From an uncultured Candidatus Melainabacteria bacterium (GTDB lineage: Bacteria; Cyanobacteriota; Vampirovibrionia; Gastranaerophilales; Gastranaerophilaceae), in contig CASLVD010000001.1 of assembly GCA_949398305.1 (NCBI GenBank), forward strand, positions 17,568-81,567: a DNA stretch of 64,000 nucleotides. The letters are read 5' to 3'. The notes beneath the pieces are model-generated. The model was not told where the DNA came from and made no database searches. It saw only the letters and a list, made by a program, of their open reading frames with translations. Below, piece by piece: positions 1 to 7,817 of the stretch; the stretch's first letter is position 1; each line of letters opens with the position of its first letter. A program made the translations under genes and the position numbers.

Positions 1-67
1 CAGCTATCATTTCGATTTCATCTAGGGTAAATTCTTTTAAATATTTTGCTAATTTTTCAATGTTCAT
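1..67 (-). CDS. partial small ORF, N-terminus MNIEKLAKYLKEFTLDEIEMIA, directly downstream of the MuB-like gene
   Basis: Open minus-strand frame from ATG at 67-65 running off the window edge; overlaps the end of the AAA ATPase gene as in compact phage/transposon operons. Confidence 0.5.
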   Translation of the reverse strand, partial: MNIEKLAKYLKEFTLDEIEMIA

Positions 68-744
68 ACAATTTGTCTAATCACCTCCATATTAATTTCA
101 GTCAGGTTGTTTTCTCTTGCAATGGTTTCAAGCTTATTTATCAACAGAACAATTTGCCTGAAGCGGTTGTGTTTTTGGTGGATATATTCAATTGCATCAG
201 CTGAAATCGGCACTTGCGAAAGTTCGTTTATAATTTGAGAAATGTCGCTAACTCCAAAGGTTTCAAATTTTAAAATTTCTGAAAACCTATCATAAAGGTG
301 TTTGTATCGCTCGAGTTTTCGGTGTGCCAAGCCCATTCCAATCATAATAATCGGGCAGTCAGTCTCGTCGTGCAAATCTCTGAGGATTTCGACAGTCTTA
401 AAGTTGTTCATTAAGTAGTCGATTTCATCAATAAAAATCACTTTCAGATTGGCTTTGAGTTTTTTAACCACAAGGTTGAAGTTGTCTGAAGTCAAGTATC
501 TCGGCAACTCATCCATTTCTTTTATCAACCCGTCAAGAAGCCATCTACCTGTCATAAGATTTGAGGCTCGAAGATAAATTCCATCATACTTGCACGCAAG
601 CCACAAGGCAGTTTGAGTTTTACCGAGCCCGGGTTCACCATAAACAAGCCCCATTTTTGGAATGTTTTTGGGTTTGTTGACCAAATTTTCTACAAGTCCG
701 ATAAAGTTTTTAACATTATTTGTTCTTATAAATACTTTGTTCAT
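64..744 (-). CDS. AAA+ ATPase, MuB-like transposition/target-selection protein
   Basis: Walker A GEPGLGKTQTA, Walker B VIFIDEIDYL; directly downstream of a Mu-type transposase. Confidence 0.8.
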   Translation of the reverse strand: MNKVFIRTNNVKNFIGLVENLVNKPKNIPKMGLVYGEPGLGKTQTALWLACKYDGIYLRASNLMTGRWLLDGLIKEMDELPRYLTSDNFNLVVKKLKANLKVIFIDEIDYLMNNFKTVEILRDLHDETDCPIIMIGMGLAHRKLERYKHLYDRFSEILKFETFGVSDISQIINELSQVPISADAIEYIHQKHNRFRQIVLLINKLETIARENNLTEINMEVIRQIV

Positions 745-812
745 ATTGTCCTTTCTTGGCTTGCTCGCGTTAAACGGACACGCTCACGCTTCGGCCCTCT
801 GCTCGCAAGCCG

Positions 813-2588
813 CTATTCATAAAGTAATCTGTACTCCTTTGTTTGTTTAAATTCCGAAATCCAAGGGTTGGTTGGCTCGTGTTTGATTAAGTATTCATAT
901 TTTTGCGAATTATTTTTGAAAAGGGTTTGAAGGGGTAAATGATTTTTATCTTTCGTACCTGTGCCAAAATTATTTGTGTTTAAAATGGTTTTTGAACTCT
1001 CTTTGAACGCAGATTGAACAGGTGGTGAAATTTCTTCATCCATCTTGGTTTCGAGATATTTTATTTCTTCGGTCGAAAAGTAGTTTTTGACTGCGTTTAT
1101 GGTTTTCTTCTTGAGTTGTTTTTGCCGAACGATTTTTTGTTTGTAGTCCTCGTAGTCTTTGACATCGCCCAATAATTTTGCCATCGGGTGGGTTTCGGTT
1201 ACACGTTCTGCGGTGCATAAAAATTCGCCTTTCGGGGTGAAAACTTTGATTTTTGTGAGATCAAAGAGGTTGTATTTGATTAAAACTTTGCTTTTAAATC
1301 CGTAGAGCCGTTCGTCAAAATAGTCGCAACCCAAGAACCTGACTCCGTTTCGCTGAATTGTTTTGACCTCTGTTGCAAGCATTAAATCGTCGAGAGTGTC
1401 TGGGTTTACGTTTTGGCGTTTTCTGTCTTCCAAAACCTCGGTGATAGTTTTGTTTGGGACATTGGGACAGGTTTGGGAGTTTTTGAAATTCAGCCACATA
1501 TTAATCATTTTTATTACTTCTTCAATGGTCGGGATATAGTCATTATGCCAAGCAGAATGCAGTTTTTCATTTCGCATCAAGTAAGCCGGTTTATTTGCAA
1601 TATTGCTTCCGACATAGCTTGGCATAAGTTTTTCAAAGCCTTCTTGAAACTCTTTGAAAAATCGCTCGATGACTTTCGCTCTGGCGTTATAAGGTCGGGC
1701 AAAAACCGTTTCAATCCCAAGTTTTGAATAAAGACCTTGAAACCCAAGTTCGTTAAAACCCTTGTCGTTAGTGAAATATTTCGCCCTAAAAGCTCTGCCA
1801 TTATCCTGATAAATGATTTTCGGCATCATATCGAGGTTTATTATTGCGTTTCGAAGGGCGGATGCTATGCACTGGGTGTTTTCTTCAAGCATAATCTCGT
1901 AACCCACAAGGGCGGTCGATTTCCAATCTAAAAAACCGACTAAAGTAGCACGACTTGGCTTGCCTGTGAACGGATTTATCACTTGAAATGCAAGTTTATG
2001 ACCGTCTGCAACAAGAATAACGCCGACTTCCAAAAGTGATGCGTCACGTTTAATATAAGGTTCAACCTTATCGGACAAAGCTTTTTCGCCATCTCGGGCA
2101 AGCACCCATTTATCGTAATTATTTGCCTTAAACCATTTTGCATATCTGCGGAAAGTCGCATCGGCGGGGATAAAATCTTGCCCTTGCTCCTTTAATTTGT
2201 ATTTAGTGAGGGCGGTAGCTTTGCCGATAGAAAATCGATTCGGGTGCAAAAGCAGGCTCATAAAAATTTTTATTTCTTCGTCGGTCAAAGTGGTTCTAAA
2301 CTCACCGATTTTGGAATATCTGTATTGCGGAAGCAGTTTTTCGTAGTCTTCGGAACCATCAAGCATTGCGTTCCAACGATGAAGCGAACCTCTGGAGACT
2401 TTGCCCAAAACCTGTCGCAAATGCGAATCTGTCGTGTTGTGCAATTTGACAAAATCATAATCGGCTTGGATTTTGATATTCGATTTTCGGCGAAACTCAA
2501 GCCATTTATGGACTAAATCGAGCCGTGCAAGTGCGATTTGCTTTGCTTTTTCGGGGATAAATTTACTTGTCTCAATTTGGTTTTCCAT
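813..2588 (-). CDS. Mu-type DDE transposase (MuA-like, rve core)
   Basis: DDE-like motifs VADGHKLAFQ, YQDNGRAFRAK, YNARAKVIERFFKEF; ORF track extends to 2663, but ATG at 2588 has an AAGGAA Shine-Dalgarno about 9 nt upstream. Confidence 0.85.
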   Translation of the reverse strand: MENQIETSKFIPEKAKQIALARLDLVHKWLEFRRKSNIKIQADYDFVKLHNTTDSHLRQVLGKVSRGSLHRWNAMLDGSEDYEKLLPQYRYSKIGEFRTTLTDEEIKIFMSLLLHPNRFSIGKATALTKYKLKEQGQDFIPADATFRRYAKWFKANNYDKWVLARDGEKALSDKVEPYIKRDASLLEVGVILVADGHKLAFQVINPFTGKPSRATLVGFLDWKSTALVGYEIMLEENTQCIASALRNAIINLDMMPKIIYQDNGRAFRAKYFTNDKGFNELGFQGLYSKLGIETVFARPYNARAKVIERFFKEFQEGFEKLMPSYVGSNIANKPAYLMRNEKLHSAWHNDYIPTIEEVIKMINMWLNFKNSQTCPNVPNKTITEVLEDRKRQNVNPDTLDDLMLATEVKTIQRNGVRFLGCDYFDERLYGFKSKVLIKYNLFDLTKIKVFTPKGEFLCTAERVTETHPMAKLLGDVKDYEDYKQKIVRQKQLKKKTINAVKNYFSTEEIKYLETKMDEEISPPVQSAFKESSKTILNTNNFGTGTKDKNHLPLQTLFKNNSQKYEYLIKHEPTNPWISEFKQTKEYRLLYE

Positions 2589-2642
2589 TGTCTCAAATTC
2601 CTTGTAATGCTTGTGTACACATTCATTACTCGTTTTGAGACA
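2589..2642. promoter_or_regulatory. 54-bp nested inverted repeat just upstream of the transposase ATG (operator or transposase-binding site)
   Basis: TGTCTCAAA...GTAATG..TGTGTACACA..CATTAC...TTTGAGACA read directly. Confidence 0.55.
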
Positions 2643-2693
2643 GAAGTCAAGTCCTGAAACCAATCTCCTCAGAGATGTTTCAATATATCTTTG

Positions 2694-3029
2694 TTAGTAG
2701 TTTGTGTTTTCTACTAACCATTCTTCTTCTGGAGTATTACCTTTTTTGACAGCATCATTATAATAATTTGTTATACTTTTTAAGGCTCGTTCAAATGCAA
2801 TTTCTTCCGTTTCAGCAAATACGCTACTTGGAATATATACAGTTGCTTGTTCAGGCGTATGTATAAAATGACTTAAAGAAAAACAGATATCATCACGATC
2901 AAAATATTTATAAAGTTTGATTTTAATTTTAATCTCAGGTATTCCTTCTAATCTGAAAGAATATTCGCCGAGAATCTGTACTGTATCAGTTACTACATTT
3001 TCATCATAATTTAGCTTCCTTAAATCCAT
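2694..3029 (-). CDS. hypothetical protein upstream of the transposase
   Basis: 111-aa ORF, same strand, about 30 nt from the longest transposase ORF; no family recognised. Confidence 0.5.
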   Translation of the reverse strand: MDLRKLNYDENVVTDTVQILGEYSFRLEGIPEIKIKIKLYKYFDRDDICFSLSHFIHTPEQATVYIPSSVFAETEEIAFERALKSITNYYNDAVKKGNTPEEEWLVENTNY

Positions 3030-3174
3030 ATATCCTCCTTTTTACTCGATCCTATTATTAAAAACTATCTTTAAAACTCATACACAATCTTTTTATATAT
3101 AATACAACAAAAATTGTCCATAAAAGTCTCATTTTTTCAATTTTAACTATCTATTTGTACCAAGTCCAAATTCT

Positions 3175-3447
3175 AATCTCAGAGACAATTTATCAAATCT
3201 CATTTTATGAGATAAATTATTTTTGCACTTGCTTGCACTGTTTTGCACTTGGGGAGAGATTGGTGTGACGGGGTGTTTGGGCAATTTAAAATAAAAGAAT
3301 TTAAAACTTGATGCAAATTAGTGCAAGAATAGAGACAAAAGTGCAATTTTTGACCGGTAAATCTTAACACTAAAAAACTGCGGAAACCGCCGTCAATCCT
3401 AAATATTTTATAAAACATCGCCATCCAAAAGTCTCTAATACATTATA
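3175..3447. repeat. structured intergenic repeat, copy A (TTGCACT iterons, hairpin, ATCCAAAAGTCTCTAATACATTATA tail)
   Basis: Segment ACAATTTATCAAATCTCATTTTATGAGATAAATTATTTTTGCACTT... nearly identical to 4860-4925; tail ATCCAAAAGTCTCTAATACATTATA at 3423-3447 recurs at 5103 and 5163. Confidence 0.7.
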
Positions 3448-3575
3448 AATTATTTTTGCACTTTATTGCACTGTTTTGCACTCGAGGAAAAGTTGATGTG
3501 GCGTGAGATAGACCCTGAAACGAGTTCAGGGTGATGGGTTATTGGTGCAAAAGAGTGCAAGAACAGAGACATTAG
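3448..3575. repeat. structured intergenic repeat, copy B (partial)
   Basis: TTATTTTTGCACTTTATTGCACTGTTTTGCACTC ... AGATAGACCCTGAAACGAGTTCAGGG ... GGTGCAAAAGAGTGCAAGAACAGAGA, matching the core of copy C. Confidence 0.65.
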
Positions 3576-3792
3576 AATTATACATGTCAGAGTAGAGATT
3601 AGAACTCTCGCAAAATCCGAAAAACCGCTCGCCTTAGATTATACGACGCCTTCTTGTGTATTAAAATTTTAAAATTTTTCTTATTTTTCTATAACTTTCC
3701 TTTCTTTTTGTCTTGGCACATTCACATTAATCGCTCTTGTTTAAAGGAAAGTCAAGTGTTTTTATTAAAAATATTATTAAGAAGTTATTAAG

Positions 3793-4791
3793 TTATTTTT
3801 TATTTTTCTTCTCTAAAATCTTTTGCGTTTGCTTTACGCTTTCTATAAAATGTTTTTCAACTTCTGAAAGCTCGTCTTTAACTATTTCTTTGTATTTTGC
3901 ATACTCTGCTAATGCTTTATTTTCAGCCTCAAGTTTTGATATTGTTCCTGAATTTTCAAGTAATTCCGACCCTGTCATTTTAATAAAATCATCAAGTTTT
4001 ACAATCCAATCTTTCATTGTCATTGGAACCTGTCTGATTGCTTGTAATTCAGCAAATTCAAGGTAGGCTGAAGTAATTCTGTTTAAAATATTCAATTCTT
4101 TTTCATCCAGATAGTTTTTTGCAACAGTAACTTCGTTTTTTCTTGGATGATTGCCTTTAAAAACTGTTAAGCCCATGTTATCTTTGGCACTATCTGCTCT
4201 TAAATAAATAATTTCAGCAGCAGTATGCCCATGGGCTGCAAAATGCATTTTATTTTGAACAACTTTAAAGAATTTTAGCGTTTCATCTGCCTTAGGGCTA
4301 TAATCAATGCTTGTTGCATAAATATCTAAAATCTGGCGGTAAAAAACTTTTTCAGATGAGCGAATATCTCTAATTCTCTCTAAAAGTTCTTTCCAATACC
4401 CGCCACCGCCGGATTGTTTTAATAATTCATCATTAAGAGCAAAACCTTTAATCATGTATTCCTTGAGAGTTTGCGTTGCCCAAATTCTAAATTGAGTACC
4501 TCTTAAAGATTTAACGCGATAACCGACAGAAATTATAACATCAAGGTTATAATGTTTTGTATTGTAGTTTTTGCCGTCATTGGCAGTTATTCGGAAATTC
4601 CGAACAACTGAATTTTCATCAAGTTCACCTTCTTCAAAAATATGAGAAATATGTTCGCTAATATTTGCCTTACTTGATTGAAACAACTCAACCATTTGAT
4701 TTTGTGTAAGCCAGACGGTTTCATTTTCAATTTTTACATCTATTTTTGTTTTACCGTCTTGGGTTTGATAAATTATTATATTATTTTCCAT
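3793..4791 (-). CDS. RhuM family (virulence RhuM-like / Fic-associated N-terminal) protein
   Basis: IYQTQDGKTKIDVKIENETVWLTQNQMVELFQSSKANISEHISHIFEEGEL...HYNLDVIISVGYRVKSLRGTQFRIWATQTLKEYMIKGF is the classic RhuM signature. Confidence 0.85.
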   Translation of the reverse strand: MENNIIIYQTQDGKTKIDVKIENETVWLTQNQMVELFQSSKANISEHISHIFEEGELDENSVVRNFRITANDGKNYNTKHYNLDVIISVGYRVKSLRGTQFRIWATQTLKEYMIKGFALNDELLKQSGGGGYWKELLERIRDIRSSEKVFYRQILDIYATSIDYSPKADETLKFFKVVQNKMHFAAHGHTAAEIIYLRADSAKDNMGLTVFKGNHPRKNEVTVAKNYLDEKELNILNRITSAYLEFAELQAIRQVPMTMKDWIVKLDDFIKMTGSELLENSGTISKLEAENKALAEYAKYKEIVKDELSEVEKHFIESVKQTQKILEKKNKK

Positions 4792-4852
4792 TAAAGCATT
4801 ATTCTCCTAAAGTGTATTATATAACAAAATAGGGGATTATGCTTGAAATCTA

Positions 4853-5188
4853 AATCTCAAGGACAATTTATCAAATCTCATTTTATGAGATAAATTATTT
4901 TTGCACTTTCTTGCACGGTTTTGCACTCGGGGATAGGTTGATTCGGCGGGAGATAGACCTTGAAACAAGTTCAGGGCAACAGGTTTGCGGTGCAAAAGAG
5001 TGCAAGAATAGAGATAAAAGTGCAAGAAAAGACCGCCAAATCTCAACACTAAAAAATCGCCTCAAAAGGCGATTGTGTGGGCGTTTGGTTCAAACAAAAC
5101 GCAATCCAAAAGTCTCTATTACATTATAGCGATAGTGTGGGCGTTTGCATTATATAATCCGCTATCCAAAAGTCTCTAATACTTTATA
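4853..5188. repeat. structured intergenic repeat, copy C, ending in two 60-bp tandem units
   Basis: Iterons TTGCACTTTCTTGCACGGTTTTGCACT, inverted counterpart GTGCAAAAGAGTGCAAG, hairpin AATCGCCTcaaaAGGCGATT, tandem units 5069-5128 and 5129-5188. Confidence 0.7.
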
Positions 5189-5240
5189 ACATTATACTTA
5201 TGAAATGGGTAAAAACTTATAAAAAATATTTTTAATAAAT

Positions 5241-5274
5241 AAAAAAAGACAGGAATTTAATTCCTGTCTTTTTT
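5241..5274. terminator. bidirectional rho-independent terminator, downstream of tRNA-Met
   Basis: AAAAAAAGACAGGAATttaATTCCTGTCTTTTTT. Confidence 0.8.
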
Positions 5275-5276
5275 AT

Positions 5277-5350
5277 TAGCAAGGGAGAGACTCGAACTCT
5301 CGACCTCTCGGGTATGAGCCGAACGCTCTAGCCAGCTGAGCTACCTTGCC
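5277..5350 (-). tRNA. tRNA-Met(CAT) (could be tRNA-Ile2 with a modified CAT anticodon)
   Basis: Reverse complement GGCAAGGTAGCTCAGCTGGCTAGAGCGTTCGGCTCATACCCGAGAGGTCGAGAGTTCGAGTCTCTCCCTTGCTA folds as a cloverleaf with a CAT anticodon. Confidence 0.9.
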
Positions 5351-5413
5351 ACACCACAACGAATATCTTCGTGTAAGACTATTCTGACATGAAGATAAAA
5401 ATTTTTCAAGCAT

Positions 5414-6109
5414 TTATTTTATATTTTTTATTGCCCACACAAAATAGTCTGATTCTGTTTTGGCTCTGTGTGCGCAAGCTACACCATTCATGGTGTTAGT
5501 TGTGTTTATATTGCAGTGAGAATTTACTGTAAAAGAGGTGTTTTTATCTCCTACTGTTTTTAGTTCTCCATCTAAAAATCTGAAGGTGAACAAGTCATAA
5601 CCCCATCTGTTTGGTAATTTTTTATAACCGTTAATATCTACACTTATATAGATTGGTGAATATATGGCATTTGAAGGGTTTTCAAAAAGTAAAAGAGTTC
5701 CGTCTGCCAGAAGAATTTGTCCGTCATCGAAAAATGATGGATTAATATTTGTTTTACCATCAAGTGTTTTATAGGGGTTATCTTTTGTATTTTTAGAATA
5801 ATCATAGCAGGCAGGATTGTTAACTCTTGTTGTCAAATCGCCGCAGCTTGTTGCATTGGTAAGATATTTTATAAATGTTTTATGAAATCTTCCATATTTG
5901 TCATCTTGATAATCTCTCGGGTCAACTGCAACATCATCGGCTTCCATTTGTTTAAAAACTTGTTGAACTACCGAATAGGATTTCAAAAATTGGGATCTTA
6001 GCTGATGTGCTTTATATGTTGTAATAAGTCCGGGTATTGTAATTGCGGCTACAACACCGATTATGCCTAAGGTAATTAAAATTTCCGCTAGTGTAAATGC
6101 TTTTTTCAT
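5414..6109 (-). CDS. type IV prepilin-like / pseudopilin protein
   Basis: MKKAFTLAEILITLGIIGVVAAITIPGLITTYK prepilin N-terminus; ORF track start 6133, ATG at 6109 preferred. Confidence 0.85.
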   Translation of the reverse strand: MKKAFTLAEILITLGIIGVVAAITIPGLITTYKAHQLRSQFLKSYSVVQQVFKQMEADDVAVDPRDYQDDKYGRFHKTFIKYLTNATSCGDLTTRVNNPACYDYSKNTKDNPYKTLDGKTNINPSFFDDGQILLADGTLLLFENPSNAIYSPIYISVDINGYKKLPNRWGYDLFTFRFLDGELKTVGDKNTSFTVNSHCNINTTNTMNGVACAHRAKTESDYFVWAIKNIK

Positions 6110-6127
6110 AATCTCATCCTCTAATAT

Positions 6128-6196
6128 GTTCATACATATGAACTATTATAAAAATTTATTGAAGTAATATCAAGATACAAGTTCATACATGTGAAG
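6128..6196. promoter_or_regulatory. two near-palindromic operator-like sites between prepilin and XRE genes
   Basis: GTTCATACATATGAAC (6128-6143) and GTTCATACATGTGAAG (6181-6196), 53 bp apart. Confidence 0.65.
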
Positions 6197-6208
6197 ATTT
6201 ATTAAGGG

Positions 6209-6454
6209 ATGATTAATCAGGATTTTAATAAAATAATATGCCAGAGGATTTTAAAACTCAGGAAAGAACACGGCTTAACACTTGAACAGCTGGCTTATCA
6301 AAGCGGTATATCCAAAGGTGGTTTGAGTGAAATTGAGCGCAATATGAAAGAGCCAAGAGCATATACGATTTTGAGAATCTGTAATGGTCTTGGCATTTCT
6401 ATGAAAGATTTTTTTAATTTTGATGAACTTGAGGAATTTGCAGGACTGTTGTAG
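6209..6454 (+). CDS. XRE-family HTH transcriptional regulator
   Basis: RILKLRKEHGLTLEQLAYQSGISKGGLSEIERNMKEPRAYTILRICNGLGISMKDFF. Confidence 0.85.
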   Translation: MINQDFNKIICQRILKLRKEHGLTLEQLAYQSGISKGGLSEIERNMKEPRAYTILRICNGLGISMKDFFNFDELEEFAGLL

Positions 6455-6542
6455 TAAAGTTAATAGGTTGATAAGTTCGTTACGTTTATATTTACATTTA
6501 CCCCTTGTCATTCTGAACTTGATTCAGAATCTTTCTTTGTGG

Positions 6543-6632
6543 AGCATAATACAGTACGAAGTACCTTGCGGAGCTGAATGGTATTACTTACTTTAGGTTA
6601 TAGCTGGTAGCATAGTACAGTACGAAGTACCT
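6543..6632. repeat. short palindrome-containing direct repeat (two copies, 66-bp spacing)
   Basis: AGCATAATACAGTACGAAGTACCT (6543-6566) and AGCATAGTACAGTACGAAGTACCT (6609-6632). Confidence 0.7.
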
Positions 6633-7008
6633 ACCTTTTAGCTGTGGTTTTTATGATGTGCCAGCCGAATTTTGTACCGACAGGGTTTGAAATTTCGCCG
6701 ATTTTTAGGTCGAATGCTGCATCGGAAAATTGCTGATCCATTTGTTTGCGGTTAAAAAATCCTAAATCTCCACCGTATTGTCCTGATGGACATAAGGAAT
6801 ATTGACGTGCCGCATCTTCAAAAGTTATATCACCGTTTACGATATCTTTTCTTATTTGAACGGCTTCTTTTCTGGTTTTTACAAGTACGTGGCTTGCGCG
6901 AACTTCGCGAACATCAAGGTTCGGATTTAGGAATCCGCCTTGAGCAAATGCACTTAGTCCCATAAATATAATTGCCATTGCTGTAAATAATTTTATAATT
7001 TTTTTCAT
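6631..7008 (-). CDS. parvulin-type peptidyl-prolyl cis-trans isomerase, exported
   Basis: Signal-like MKKIIKLFTAMAIIFMGLSAFAQ; RASHVLVKTRKEA...YGGDLGFFNRKQM...FDLKIGEISNPVGTKFGWHIIKT. Confidence 0.85.
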   Translation of the reverse strand: MKKIIKLFTAMAIIFMGLSAFAQGGFLNPNLDVREVRASHVLVKTRKEAVQIRKDIVNGDITFEDAARQYSLCPSGQYGGDLGFFNRKQMDQQFSDAAFDLKIGEISNPVGTKFGWHIIKTTAKR

Positions 7009-7078
7009 ATAACTCTCCTTTTTTGAATGTATTATAGCATAATTTTTAAGATTCTGATTTGTCCTGTCGGGCATATTT

Positions 7079-7723
7079 TTACAGTTGAATTGTTCTAAGT
7101 ACAAGATAGTATCTGTAATTTCCCCAGTATACAATTATGGAGATAAAATTATTATCCAAATCTGATGCTTCTAGGTAGGTATCAGGAATGGGTTTACGTT
7201 TTGAACTGTTTATGTGTTTACCTATAAATTTTAATGTCTTTTCACGTATTAATTGTACTTTGGTCATTTTAATCTGCGGAAGATTATTTTTGTAAAAATC
7301 CAGCGGAACCATTTCTTTCAGATAACAAGGGACAATATATTTGACTTTTCCCTGTTGTTTAAAAAGCATGAACCATTCGCCGTTGTGTTCACGCGGGGTT
7401 AGAAGATAGTATCCCGGTTCGATTGCGATTGATTTAAAAAACAATGGAGCGGTTAATCTGAAAAGCGGATACGGTGACCAGGTTGAATACATTGTGTCTT
7501 GGTATTCCCCGGGGTCAATATTATGCATATATTTAAATTCCGGGACTGGCATGTCACGGTACATTTTTTCAATATCAATTTCTTGCGTGTATTCATCATC
7601 TGAGATTTCCTGAGAGTTTACATCTTCAGGGTAAGATGCTGCCTTATCATCTGATATGGCAGGTAAATTTACCGTAAATAATGCGAAAATTACCAGAAAT
7701 ATACCTGTAAATAACTTTTTCAT
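7079..7723 (-). CDS. hypothetical exported protein
   Basis: Signal-like MKKLFTGIFLVIFALFTVNLPA. Confidence 0.55.
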   Translation of the reverse strand: MKKLFTGIFLVIFALFTVNLPAISDDKAASYPEDVNSQEISDDEYTQEIDIEKMYRDMPVPEFKYMHNIDPGEYQDTMYSTWSPYPLFRLTAPLFFKSIAIEPGYYLLTPREHNGEWFMLFKQQGKVKYIVPCYLKEMVPLDFYKNNLPQIKMTKVQLIREKTLKFIGKHINSSKRKPIPDTYLEASDLDNNFISIIVYWGNYRYYLVLRTIQL

Positions 7724-7817
7724 ATACTGATTTTAATATTATTTGTATAAAAATCAATCCTTCTTATAATTGAAAATACTTATGGCACAGAATTATTCCT
7801 TGTGATAATATAGGTTT

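Noticed and set aside
613-850. Short + strand ORFs opposite the MuB-like gene (613-822, 662-850)
   Set aside because: Antisense to a well-supported CDS, no RBS or domain.
3200-3424. 74-aa minus ORF within repeat copy A (and 4837-5049, 4911-5129 in copy C)
   Set aside because: Lie entirely inside structured repeats with dense dyads; better explained as repeat elements than proteins.
3590-3660. Possible tRNA remnant (agagattagaactctcgcaaaatccg...)
   Set aside because: Superficial resemblance to the minus-strand tRNA arms only; no cloverleaf could be formed.
3220-5188. Possible CRISPR array (repeated TTGCACT motifs and 60-bp units)
   Set aside because: Irregular spacing, both orientations, only two tandem 60-bp units, no cas genes nearby.
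6505-6540. CATTCTGAACTTGATTCAGAATCT dyad as a specific regulatory site
   Set aside because: Looks like a generic dispersed intergenic palindrome; no evidence of a specific function here.
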